DNA of 64,000 nt. Source: Codonopsis lanceolata. Its lineage: Eukaryota > Streptophyta > Magnoliopsida > Asterales > Campanulaceae. Below, one piece after another: positions 1 to 10,508 of the stretch. The notes under the pieces are model-generated. The model saw only the letters and a list, made by a program, of their open reading frames with translations. It had not been told where the DNA came from and searched no databases. Position 1 is the stretch's first letter; each line of letters begins with the position of its first letter. The stretch is taken from contig CM028377.1 of NCBI GenBank assembly GCA_013146195.2, positions 167,937,824 through 168,001,823 of the forward strand, read 5' to 3'. A program made the position numbers and the translations under genes.

Positions 1-1524
1 TTATTTTCCACCCCCAGCAAAATGATCAAAATAATATTCATGTGACATGCACATATCATTTTCCGTACGTTACTATTTTTAACACCCATAGACGGGAGGG
101 AGTAAAGTGGGACAAATAGAAAAATAAGGTATGAAAGTGGGACACTTCGTAGGTTGAGGTCAAATGTGAGATTTAGTGTGTAATTTTGGGGGCTAATCAT
201 ATGTTTGCCCCATCAAAATTAGTCCAAAATACACATTGTCCCCTAAGATATCCACCAAATCCACTTTGGCTCTCAACGTAATTTTGTAGCATTTCCATAT
301 TCCATATCAAATTTGGTGATTGTGATGTAACGTGTGGTAATCGTAGTGATAAAAATGGTAGCGAATAATGTTTAAGATCGAGAATTTGCTCAATTCAAAC
401 CATAAACCATATCAATGGTGCCAAGGAGAAATTTGTTGGAGTTTAAGCTAGGGACGATGAAGACGGATTGAATCATGACGTGCCTCATCATTGTCGTATG
501 CATCTGTGATGAATTCAAATATGAGTTTTGAAATTCATCGTGTATGCTTATGCATTGTGTTTGTGGCTTGGTCATTTAACATCGGCAGCTGCGACAACTT
601 TAATTTTTTGTGGGTTTTTATTCATGGCGGCCTTGACACCTGAATATGATCCTCTTCTTGTGTTTTATCTCTCTCTGATATGATTCTGCACTATTTTTAT
701 TTATTTTTCTATATAAAAATTTGAATAAAAGATTTAGACACTCTTGAGTTTTATCTCATTTAAAATTTAAATAAGATGTCATTGTTGGAGAAGAAGAAGA
801 GAAAGCGTTGTCGGAGAATAAGAAAATGAAGTTTTTTTTTGGTAATAAAAGCACAGAAAACATTGTTAAAAATGACCAAAATGTCCTTCACGTGAAATAC
901 CATGTGCACCTTAACGTCATATTGGTAACCTTAGTAGTGTCTAGGGGGCAAACTAGAAAAAACTTATACAATGACATATGAAAATAACACAAAAGTTAGG
1001 TTATGTGGTAAAATGAGACTTTATAGATACTATGGGTGAATTTTGTATTTTAGAGTGTAAGTATATACTTTGGGATTGTCAGTTTGATTTCTATAAAACA
1101 ATTTATTATTTTTCAAAGAGAGTCATAAATTTCACAAACGACATAAGCTAAGTCTCCAACAACAATGTGCTTATCTAAGAAAGTAAGCTTGAATTGTTTT
1201 CAATTCCAACACCGATAAAAGTGAATGAATTCATGTTTGGTATTAAAAAAAGATTTAAAAATAACCAATAAAAAAGACAAATGTGTAGGATAAGTTGCAA
1301 TATAATGACTAAAAGCTTACATTATAAATTACCGAAAAACAAAATATCGAAAAACCTAAACACACAATAACACAATTTATAAGTCTCAAAACTATAAAGA
1401 TTAAAATACAAAAAGAATCCAATAATTAAAAGTAAACAAAAAAGTTAAGAAACTTGCAAATCACTTTAAAAAACCATTAACACCACATGCGTTAACCACG
1501 TGCAACGCACGTGAACCTTCCTAG
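1..1524 (+). mobile_element. Helitron-like element A (3' end present, 5' end outside the window)
   Basis: The right end looks like a plant Helitron 3' terminus. A 7-bp-stem hairpin CACGTGCAACGCACGTG (1497-1513) is followed 11 bases later by CTAG and then T. The body matches a second copy in reverse orientation at 55629-57240: the sequence at 1-780 pairs with about 56370-57130 reversed, and 1160-1524 pairs with 55629-56020 reversed. Copy A carries about 320 bases (roughly 835-1160) that copy B lacks, probably a later insertion. No helicase ORF is present, so it would be non-autonomous. Both copies hold a 61-codon antisense frame (390-575 here). The 5' TC end is not visible. Confidence 0.55.
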
Positions 1525-1530
1525 TATTCA

Positions 1531-1677
1531 TAAATATTATAGTCGGGATTACAAGATTTTTATTTTCCGAACTGTCGGGTCTCGACACTTATCGGGAACG
1601 GGATCAGGAAAGAAATTGAAATCCCGAATTCTATCGGGACGGGATCGGGATGGGTCCCATCCCAATTCCACCCCTAG
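1531..1677. mobile_element. Truncated hAT-type element end
   Basis: The reverse complement begins CTAGGGGTGGAATTGGGATG and continues with repeated GGGA/TCCC stretches, a style common at hAT-superfamily ends in plants. Only this terminus is seen. The other side stops next to the Helitron-like 3' end, so either the Helitron interrupted it or it was already truncated. No target duplication could be paired. Confidence 0.4.
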
Positions 1678-1678
1678 C

Positions 1679-2431
1679 TGCATCCTAAGGTGCATTGATC
1701 AAATAATAAAACAAGTAAACAACGGAAGTCTTTTATTTAATAAAGCAGTAATAAACAATGCAATGCTTGTAGATCCAGCCTTATGACCAAAAAAAGATTT
1801 CACTAAAAGATTATGAGTCTTACCAAAAGATTGTGAAACCTAACAAAATACCAAAACCTCTAACAAGACATCAAGTCTGTAGAGGAAAACCCATAAAAAC
1901 AAAGTATAAAAAACGTGGGATTAAAAAATAAGTTTTCTAAGAACTAGGAAAACAAACAACAAACAAATCAATGTAGCTGCATCCAAATTTCAGCAGCAAA
2001 GCTCTCAGTTTCTCTCTATGAAATCTTTCTGTCTCCACGTAGCAAAGCTCTCAGTTTCTCTTTATGAAATTTTTCTGCACGAGGTCTGCTTGTATTTATA
2101 CGTGAGGTAGAGACCTACACACACAAGAATCCAACAACTCCAAGGAAACATAAAATATTAGGAAATATAAGGTTAGTTTCCTAAATTACCAAAGATTTTG
2201 TCCAACTTAATTCAGGACTCTTGAGAGTTTTTGGAAGTATTTAATTATGGTAACACTTTACCATACTTAGGGACCAAGAAAGGTAACAACAATTAATTTA
2301 AATAAAATAGGAAGTCTCTATTTTATCCTTACAATCTCCTCATTTGTTGAACCTTTCTGGTCAAATCAAATGACAAGTGTTTATTCAACATCAATCAAAC
2401 CAACTAACATGCATTGGTTAGTATTATCACA
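1679..2431 (-). mobile_element. LTR (3' LTR of a minus-strand Copia relic)
   Basis: Read on the minus strand, a polypurine tract AGGGGGAGA (2432-2440) is followed at once by TGTGATAATACTAACC, as expected for the start of a 3' LTR. A TATAAATA box lies further inside on the minus strand near 2092-2099. A 46-bp tandem repeat (units at 1995 and 2041) sits in the transcribed part. The left limit is uncertain and is placed at the edge of the hAT fragment. Confidence 0.5.
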
Positions 2432-2440
2432 TCTCCCCCT

Positions 2441-3565
2441 GAATTTATGCATGTATATAAAATAAGAGCATATTGAGCACATCACTTGAGCACAATTCAG
2501 AATAAACCAAAGATACAACCATTGCAAAAATTATCCAAAACAGAATATCAGAACAAATTAAAAATTATTTGAGACCCGGAAGGCAAATGATGAGTCGAAT
2601 AGAATTAGATTCATCATGATCTTCAGCATCATCTGCAATAGTTTCATCTTCAACTTCATTATCATCTTCATTAGCAGCAGCACTTGTCTTGGCAGCCCTG
2701 AACAAGTTGGTTGCTGATGAAGCAGTTTCTCCAGATGACTTATCAGGAAGGATCAGGAAGGTCTGAAGGGTAGGGCAGGGTCTGAAGGGCTGATGGAGCT
2801 GCATTGGTCACAGCAGCTGCAGATTCTAGAACTACTGGTTGCAAAACTTGAGAGGGAGCAAGAAGACTCTGAGTAGGGGGTGAATGTATAGACAAAATGA
2901 AGGTTTCTAATTCTATCACCTTTCAACAATTTTGATGATATGGAAAGAGGGTCTAGGATTGGGGTAAATCTTTCATTTTCCATTGGTGCAACCCCCTAGG
3001 TAATCAAAAGACTGTAAATGAGGGAGGGAAAAGGAAGGGCTCTTTTGTCACCTTCTGATTTAGCTAAGGAAACAATCTTCTTAAACACCAAGTCACCAAA
3101 ATTAAATGGCAGTCTACATCAATTTAGCATGCTCCTCAGTCAAAGAGTTGGCATTTGAAGTAGGTGCCCTTACACAACAGATCTTATGCATAACAACATA
3201 AAGGGAGGTCAATTTGGATGTGCTGACCTTAGACTTCTTTCCTACCCAACTTTTGATGAGGCCACCACTCAGTTTTTTCACACACATTTAGGTCACTCAT
3301 AAATCCACTTACAGGCACATTAGGTGTCCCATAATGCTTATTAATCACAGAGGGGGAAAATTCTATCAAACAGTTCCTAACAAAAACTTTCTCAAAAAAA
3401 GGATCATCAACTAAGGTTATCCTCTTCTTTAGATTGGCATAGAATTCAATTACCAGTTCCTTAACATAAGGGGCCGCAGATGTGAGAGTGGACAGTAGAT
3501 TCCTATCATTAAAAAATTGAACCAAGTTTTGAGCATTTTTAAAAAGTGGTTTTAAGAGGGGGGAA
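2441..3565 (-). pseudogene. Relic of a Sirevirus-type extra ORF (putative plant transposon-protein domain)
   Basis: Minus-strand frames 3573-3229, 2983-2753 and 2804-2565 together read as one broken protein, interrupted by frameshifts and stops. The first piece contains VKELVIEFYANL and VFVRNCLIEFSPS. This pattern (EFY..L, then V.VR...I.FS...IN) is typical of the 'putative plant transposon protein' domain found in extra ORFs of plant LTR elements. A DLVFKKIVSLAKSE-like stretch, then the block RNLHFVYTFTPYS, then an acidic tail follow. It lies directly 5' of a polypurine tract and LTR on the same strand, so it occupies the position after pol. It ends abruptly at about 3565, where plus-strand pol sequence starts. 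Confidence 0.55.
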
Positions 3566-3566
3566 G

Positions 3567-4525
3567 TGGACAAAACACTGCTTATTCAAAGAAAAGATGA
3601 ACACATTTTGATTGTACAAATTTATGTTAGATGACATTGTATTTGGGTCCACTTCCAGTCCTTGGAAAAAGATTGTGCATTGCATGACATCATCATTGAA
3701 ATAAGCATGGTTGGAGAGTTAACTTTTTTTCTTGGTATTCAAGTGAAACAAATGCATGAAGAGATGTTCATTTCTCAAACCAAGTTTGTTATTAACTTGG
3801 TGAAGAAATTCAATCTTGAGAATGAAAAGAAAAAGAAAACCCCTATGGGTACATCTAACAAACTATGCAAAGAAGAGAATTCTAAGAGTGTTGACCACAT
3901 TTTATATAGAAACATGATTGGAAGTTTGTTGTATTGGACTGCCACACGTCCACATATCATATATAGTGTGTTTGTGTGCTAGATACCTAGCAAACTCAAA
4001 AATCTCTTATTTGAAAGCTGTCAAACGTATAATTAGGTATGTTGGAGACATATCTTCTATGAATTTGTGGTACACAAAACAGACTAATACCAATGTAGTT
4101 GGTTTTAGTGATGCTGATTGGATAAGTAGTGTAGATGACATGAGAAGTACATCTGGTGAGTGTTTTTACTTGGGAAACAACTTGATTTATTGATTTAGTA
4201 AACAAACATAATTGTGTTGCCCTCTCTACAGACTCAAAGCTGAGTTTGAATACATTGCAGCTGAGATTGGGTGTACACAACTTTTATGGATAAATCATAT
4301 GATCAAAGATTATGTACAGTCAGTATAGCAAAAAATCTGGTTCAATACTCTAGAACAAAACACTTTGATATAAGACACCACTTTATTAGAGACTTGGTTG
4401 AACAAGATGTTGTTTGCATAGAACATGTTGGAACAGAAAATCAATTAGATGATATAGTTCCTAAAAATATAGTTTTTGACAGATTTTTCAATCTAAAGAA
4501 ATCTCTTGGTATGTGTGTCATGTGA
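3567..4525 (+). pseudogene. Copia pol relic (end of reverse transcriptase and RNase H)
   Basis: Plus-strand frames show Copia reverse transcriptase from just before the YVDD box. The box is split by one extra base near 3628, and DIVFGST follows in another frame. After it come GELTFFLGIQVKQ, KTPMGTS, YRNMIGSLLYWTATRP, RYLANSKISYLKAVKRIIRYV, SDADW, STSGECFYLGNNLIY and an RNase H tail with HFDIRHHFIRDLV. At least two frameshifts, one in-frame stop and a small internal deletion near 4194-4310 make it non-functional. The motifs are close to Sirevirus-type Copia. Gag, protease and integrase are absent, because the fragment begins at a head-to-head junction with the minus-strand relic at 3565. Confidence 0.8.
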
Positions 4526-4616
4526 TTTTTCACTTAGTTATATATATAAAAAATGGCATCCTTGCATTTTGTTTTTAGGGGGGCACTCTAGATCAATTGA
4601 TACACATGTATGTGCA

Positions 4617-5473
4617 TAGTTGAAAAATGCGGAAGGCAAGAGATGGGCGAGAGGCCAAAATTTAAGGCGAGAGGCGAGGCGCAAAAAAAACGCAAAAAGG
4701 TGCTCACGGAACAAATATTACCGAACAAATATATATATAACTTAACAAATCTCAATAAAACATGTCGTGAGCGATGAAACTAAGTTAACAACATAATATT
4801 AATAACACAAATATCATCATTCATAGTTGAAATTCCAAAGCATTCGATGAACTTAACTTAAATTCCAAACAAGAAAATAAATAGTCATTAAAGCAAATGA
4901 AAATAAAGACATGCAAAAGAGAACTAAAGTCAGTATCAGCCCAAAAAAAAACTGAAAGATAATATTTTTTTTAAGAAACAGAAAGTGTGATAGTGAAAAA
5001 AAGAAACAGAAAGTGTGATAGTGAAAAAATTAAAACAAATTGTTAAATTGTTAAACAGTAACATCACAATACCCAAACAAAAAAAAAATCGAACCGGAAG
5101 TCTGGAAGTCGAACTGTAGAAGTGTGAAGAAGTCGAAAGTTGAAACATACCTCTGAACTGAAGATGAAGAAATCTGGAAGAAAGACGTGTGCGAACTGGA
5201 AGAAAGCTGAAGATAGAGGTGCGCGAATCGAAAGTCGAAGTCTTCGTCGAAGTCAAATAGCAGTCGTACGACATATGCGATTGAATATTTTTGGGTTAGA
5301 GGTCTTTTATACCCCCTATCCTATTGTGTTGTTTTGTAAAAAAACCAAACCCTAGTCTAAAATTTTCGACGAGCGCCTCCGTCGCTTTTTGATCGACTTT
5401 TGATTTCGAAAAGCCGCAAAAGTCGCTGACTCCTTGCGCCTCAGGCGCAAAAAGCGTACACCTTTTTCAACTA
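4617..5473. mobile_element. Non-autonomous TIR DNA transposon, 857 bp
   Basis: Terminal inverted repeats TAGTTGAAAAA (4617-4627) and TTTTTCAACTA (5463-5473) bound a non-coding block. Subterminal sequence is rich in GGCGAGAGGCGAGGCGC at the left and GCGCCTCAGGCGC at the right, so the ends can pair further. Flanks TATGTGCA and TGTATATG are similar but not an exact 8-bp duplication. An hAT-like origin is possible but not shown. It separates the Copia pol relic from the spacer and extra-ORF relic downstream. Confidence 0.55.
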
Positions 5474-6699
5474 TGTATATGTGCCTTGTGTTGTTGCTTC
5501 AGAATTGCATTCAATAACAGGCGTGACTATGTTTTATGGTTCTCACTCTCTCCAGTTCTTGAGCAAGTTTGAAGTTCATAAAGGAAAGAGCTACCTAAAG
5601 TACAAGGGTTGTAGAATCTTATTTTGGTGCTATGGAACTTTGGTTCTCATGGGTTGATTTTGAGAAAAATGAATACCCTTGGAAAAGTGTGAAAGCTACC
5701 TAGAGGAGAAGAGGTATCTATGAACAAGGTTTGTTGTCATTCTCTCCTGGGACTATGAATCTTTGGATTTCATGAGTTGATCATGTGCAAAATGGCTTCC
5801 CTTGGTAGTAGTGTGAAAGGTTCCTAGTGACATGTTTTGTATAGCTTGAAATGAAGTAGAGCTATACTCCTGGGGAAATAAAGTACCTATAAATTTTGGT
5901 ATGAGAAAATTTTTGATCTTGGGAGAGAAGTCTGATTGATAAAAGAATAGATTAAAAAATGCACAAAAATGAACTATTTCTGAATGTACCTCCCAATGCA
6001 GTTGCATCATGAACTACATTATTTGATCGGGTCATTTTTAACATGTGTGATTGCATTATTTGATAGCCTGTTTGATCTTTCCATTTCATATTTTAGGTAT
6101 AATTTTAGGACATGCATAGAAGGTGAAAGTATCAGCCAGTTGAATTTTTGTCCTAAAATCAAATATGCAAATTTATTGCCAAATATTTCCATGTTGAAAA
6201 ATATTTAGTGACCGTCTAATCTTTGTGAGGATAAAGAGACATTGAACTTTGGATGTGGGTAGCTAAAGTATTGCTTGGGTTTGATCAATTTTGGGGTTAC
6301 ACTTTATTGTGTTTTCTGAAAATTCTTGGATTTATTTGAGGAATCCTAAATTGTTTTTTTGAAAAGAAAAATCATTTTTTTTAAAAAAAATTCAGTACCG
6401 ACTATTATATCTACACTTGCGTTCATGCCTAAATACATGTGTTATGGAATTGTGTTTGATTTGGTCAATATAACCTCCTTTCAAAAATAAAAAATTCAAC
6501 TTAATTAGAATTGGTCTCCTCATCTTCCATTAAATTATCTCCTAACGGCTAATTTGCAAAGGGTTTTAATATCAGGCCAAAGAAATCAAGGTGCACTCTT
6601 CCTCTCAAAAATTCTCTTTGGCAATTCTTTCCTCTTTTTGCTAAAATCCCATGCCCCTCTTCTCTTCATCTCACAATCTACAAACCCTAGCCTGTTTCT
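5474..6699 (+). other. Non-coding spacer of Copia relic, with a diverged tandem repeat
   Basis: No convincing reading frame lies here. It sits between a pol relic and an extra-ORF relic of the same orientation, which is where Sirevirus-like elements carry a non-coding stretch. Two diverged units of about 123 bp start near 5630 and 5753, sharing CTATG.A.CTTTGG and a stretch ending AGTGTGAAAG..ACCTAG. An oligo-T/oligo-A patch occupies 6350-6390. Confidence 0.4.
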
Positions 6700-7338
6700 A
6701 TGGCTTCAAACCCGTCCAGTCCCTCAAACCCTAAAATCGCAACAATCCTTATCAATGAAGCTTCGAATGCGGCTTCACCCAAAGCTACATCTCCCGAAAT
6801 TTCTGTGGCTAAACCCTATGTTTCTTCTGAAATTGTTGTAGACGAGCCCCTTACTGAAACCTCTTTCCTGGAGATCGAAACAACGTGATAGAAGTTGATG
6901 ATCATGGGGATTTAACTATTTTCCCCCAAATTGGAAACCCTTTAGTCAGAAAATCCAAAAGGTTAAAGGGAATTCCAACCAACTACGAAAACCCCTCAGA
7001 TGCTATGATGCTAGGGCAAAGAAGCTCCAAGTTAATCCAGCCAGTTGGAGGAAGTAATACAAATTCAATCTGAAAGTGATGATTAGGACTTTGAATTCTC
7101 TGGTGATGGTTCTCAGTTTATGGTAGTTCCTCGTGCTCCTCCTCATCAAATTAGAAACCTTCCATTTGTCTATCCCTTCACCCCCTACTCCCGTGCTCCC
7201 TCTCAAGTTTTGCAACCAGTAGTTCCTGCATCTGCAGCTACATCAGACCCATCAGTCCTTCCTTGTATGGTGAAACTGCTCCTATGGCTATGTCCTTCAT
7301 CATCAACCAGCTTTTATACAAGTCTAAGTTTCAGATAG
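6700..7338 (+). pseudogene. Relic of a Sirevirus-type extra ORF, N-terminal and FTPYS parts
   Basis: An ATG at 6700 (TTTCTATGGCTTC) opens a Ser/Pro/Ala-rich frame, MASNPSSPSNPKIAT and onward, stopped at 6886. A second frame continues with the basic segment RKSKRLKG (6885-7073). A third has RNLPFVYPFTPYS (7120-7338). The FTPYS block is nearly the same as that of the minus-strand relic at 2753-2983, so both derive from one ORF family. The central EFY/FVR domain found at 3229-3573 is missing here, so an internal deletion is inferred. The frame follows a pol relic on the same strand. Confidence 0.5.
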
Positions 7339-7724
7339 CATATCTTCAACCTTGGAAGCTCAGTATACATCATGAACATAACCAATGTAGTGAAACAAAA
7401 AAAAAGTGATGTAGCTTAATTCTTTGACCAAAAATATGCAAGGTACTTCATCTAGATAGTTGTCATTTCGTCCCATAATGATTATCCACTTGCATAAGTG
7501 GAAAAGCTTTACTGCTTGTTACCACCGGTATTAATTTTTTTTCCTTTTGTAGTTGGCCCTGCACAACTTCAGACAAATGTGAGAATAAGGGTATATTGGG
7601 AAAGGTCGGACATAATTCTATTATAAGCTACTTGCTATTTTGACAGATGACAAGTACTTTGTGAAGAAGGGATTACCAGTGAAGTAGTAAAGTAGTAAAC
7701 AACCCATCTTTCTGTTAAGGAATC

Positions 7725-10115
7725 CCATTTCCTTATACTCAACTAAACTAAAACTTTTTCCTAATCATTTGGGGTCAGCTACATGCATCCTTTTCTGGCA
7801 TTCGATTCAGTCCAAAGCAAGGCCATCACACACACCACGCTTGTTCATTTCTTTCTTTATTACGATCCATAATTTACGGATGTCCATGTTAATTTGGTCC
7901 TCCCCTTCCTGTAGTTCTAGTCTGGTTGATATTGATTCATTCGCACTCCCTAATGGGTGCACTAATTGATCTTCGTTGTATGTGTCCAAACCATCTTAGG
8001 TGGTTTTCTCTCGGTTATCTGTATTTGGGCGACTTTTACTGCCTCATGAATTTGTTTATTACGATTCTAGTTTCCTAGTTTTACTTCATATCCTTCTTAA
8101 CATTTGCATTTCAACTATACTCATCTTGTTAACATGTTCTTTCTTAGTTGCCCAACATTTGGTTCAATAAAGTAGTGAGGGCTAATGGCTGATCGAAAAC
8201 ACTTTCCTTTCTACTTAACCGGTACACGTTGATCATATCGCACTTCTCCATTTACCCAATTTTATCGTATGACTAACATAGCACTCCGATCCTAAATATC
8301 AGGATTGTTCTTTTTGTGGTATTTAGTAACCATATAACCTAACTTTGTTTCACTATTACTTCTTTTACCACTAAAGTTGTATTCCATGTATTCCGTTTTA
8401 CTCCTACTTATTTCGAAGCCTTTGAATTCTAAAGTTTCTCTCCACTTTAGTAGGTTATCATTGTCCTCGTTCTTTGTCTCATCAATCTCAAACTATATTA
8501 CCAGCAAAGAACATGCACCATGGTATATCATCTAGTACATGTTCGGTTAATCCATCCATCACCAAGGCAAAAAGATAGGGATTTAAGGCCTATTTTTAGT
8601 GTAACACAACGGTAATCCCATGGGTCTATCCCGATGTAGTTCTAACTAACGTCGCAACTCCGTCATGCATATCCTTAATCATGTCAATATATCTCACGTC
8701 AACTCTCTAGGAATTCTATCATAAAGCCTTTTCTAGGTCAATAAAAACCATGTGTAAATCCTTATTTCCATCTCCATATATGTCCATCAGTTCTCTTAAT
8801 AAGTTGATAGCTTCCATTGTTGACCTTCATAAAGCCAAATTGATTCTCCAATCTTGTTATTTCCACTCTCAATCTATTTTAAACTACTCTCTCCCAATGT
8901 TTCATTGTGTGACTCTACGCTTAATACCCTGTAATTTGTACAGCTCTAAATATCACATTTAAGTTTGTATATTGGTACTATAATACTCTTCCTCCACTCA
9001 TGAGACATTATCTTTGACGTCACTATTCTATTAGATAGTTTTGCTAGCTAAGACACTCCTACATCTCCTAGGCATTTCTATACGTCAACAGGGACTCCAT
9101 CCAGTCCTAAAGCCTTCTCAGTCTTCATCTTTCTTAAAGCAACCTTCACTTCCCTCTCACTAATTCCACGAAAAAAGTTTATTTCTCTACTTCTACCGCC
9201 TATATTATGTTCCTCTATCGCTATATTATCTACGTGCTTCTCATTTAATAATTTTTCAAAATATTCTTTCCATCTCTCTTTAATTTCCTCATCCTTGACT
9301 TGGACCCGTGAATTTTCATACTTCATACATTTTACTTTATTGACATCCCTAGTCTTCCTCTTTCTTGATTTTGCAAGGTTGTATATATTCTTCTCCCTAT
9401 CTTTTGTATCTAATCTAATAGATTATAAAAGTCATCAGATGATTTAGACTTAGTCTCTCTCACGGCTTTCTTATCTTCTTTATTAGCCCATTTGTATCAT
9501 TCCAAATTTTCTAGATTTCTATATTTTTGTCACATTTTATAAAACTCTTTTTAGTTGAATCACTTTTTAGACTTTCTCATTTCACCGCCATGTTTTTTTT
9601 TCCAATAGTCTTATATATTTTGATTCTCCAAATAGCTCCTTTGATATTCTTTTAATACAATCACACATTTTTACCTATATTTCATTGGTCTCACCTTCAA
9701 CATTCCATGTTGCATCCTTTAACAATTTATCCTAAAATAAACTTAATCTTTCAATTTTTAAATTCCACCATTTGCGCTGTTTATTGTTTTTAGGGTAATG
9801 CCTAGCACCATAATCCTATGTTGTGAAGTTTAAGTTCTCTCGTAGAATGATTTTACGGTCTTTACAAATCCATTCGCTTTTTCTTTAGTCCACTTTTAAA
9901 ATTTATCAAATGTTCTTCTTTCTTCTTAAAACACGTGTTAGCTAGCAAAATCTAATATAGCTATGCCAACTCAATTTCAATGTTTATCTCTTCCAATATA
10001 GTAGAACTTAAAGCCTGTGTTTTCCATTTCTCTAGCTTTCTTCCCTACCCATTTTGTTTCTTGTAGACACACTATATTAATCTTTCTTCTAATAGTATCA
10101 CTAGCGCCATCCATT
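7725..10115 (-). pseudogene. LINE relic, RTE-like (endonuclease plus reverse transcriptase)
   Basis: Reading the minus strand from about 10110, an apurinic-endonuclease start is recognisable (NIVCLQETKW near 10045-10075). Further on come ERWKEYFEKLLNE, ALRKMKTEKALGLDGVP (9326-9078), HMVFIDLEKA (near 8735-8765) and LFALVMDGLTEHVLDDIPWCMFFA (split here as LFALVMDGLTEH, then VLDDIPWCMFFA; near 8500-8580). The A-to-N change in the FADD box and many stops show that it is dead. The 3' end reads GCTGACCCCAAATGATTAGG, the style of plant RTE tails. No target duplication was resolved. Confidence 0.75.
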
Positions 10116-10326
10116 TTCCAATCATGGCCAAGCCCGGCCCTCAAGCATGTCTAGGGGGGGCGATCGCCAAATTGGGAGCTGGCAAAAAAACAAAGGTTAA
10201 ATTCAGCAGACCCAAAATAAAACAAAGGTTAAATGACTTTGCTGGTTATCGTACCCAGAATCTCTGGTTCCGTTGACCAGCACTTTATACATTGGCTCAC
10301 AGAGTCAATTGCAAACATTGTATTAC

Positions 10327-10328
<2 letters not shown>

Positions 10329-10372
<44 letters not shown>
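10329..10372. repeat. (TA)n microsatellite
   Basis: A run of about 22 TA units is followed by a short CA tract (10372-10385). It lies between the LINE relic and the exons at 10.5 kb. Confidence 0.97.
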
Positions 10373-10379
<7 letters not shown>

Positions 10380-10508
10380 CCACACATATAATATAATGTA
10401 TTATAAATTTATAATTTATGTAGTTTACTACATGCTCAATGGATAACATGTTGCTTTATGGACATAGATTTTTTTGGTTTGACTCCAAGGCCTTCCTTTT
10501 GTGAGCAG

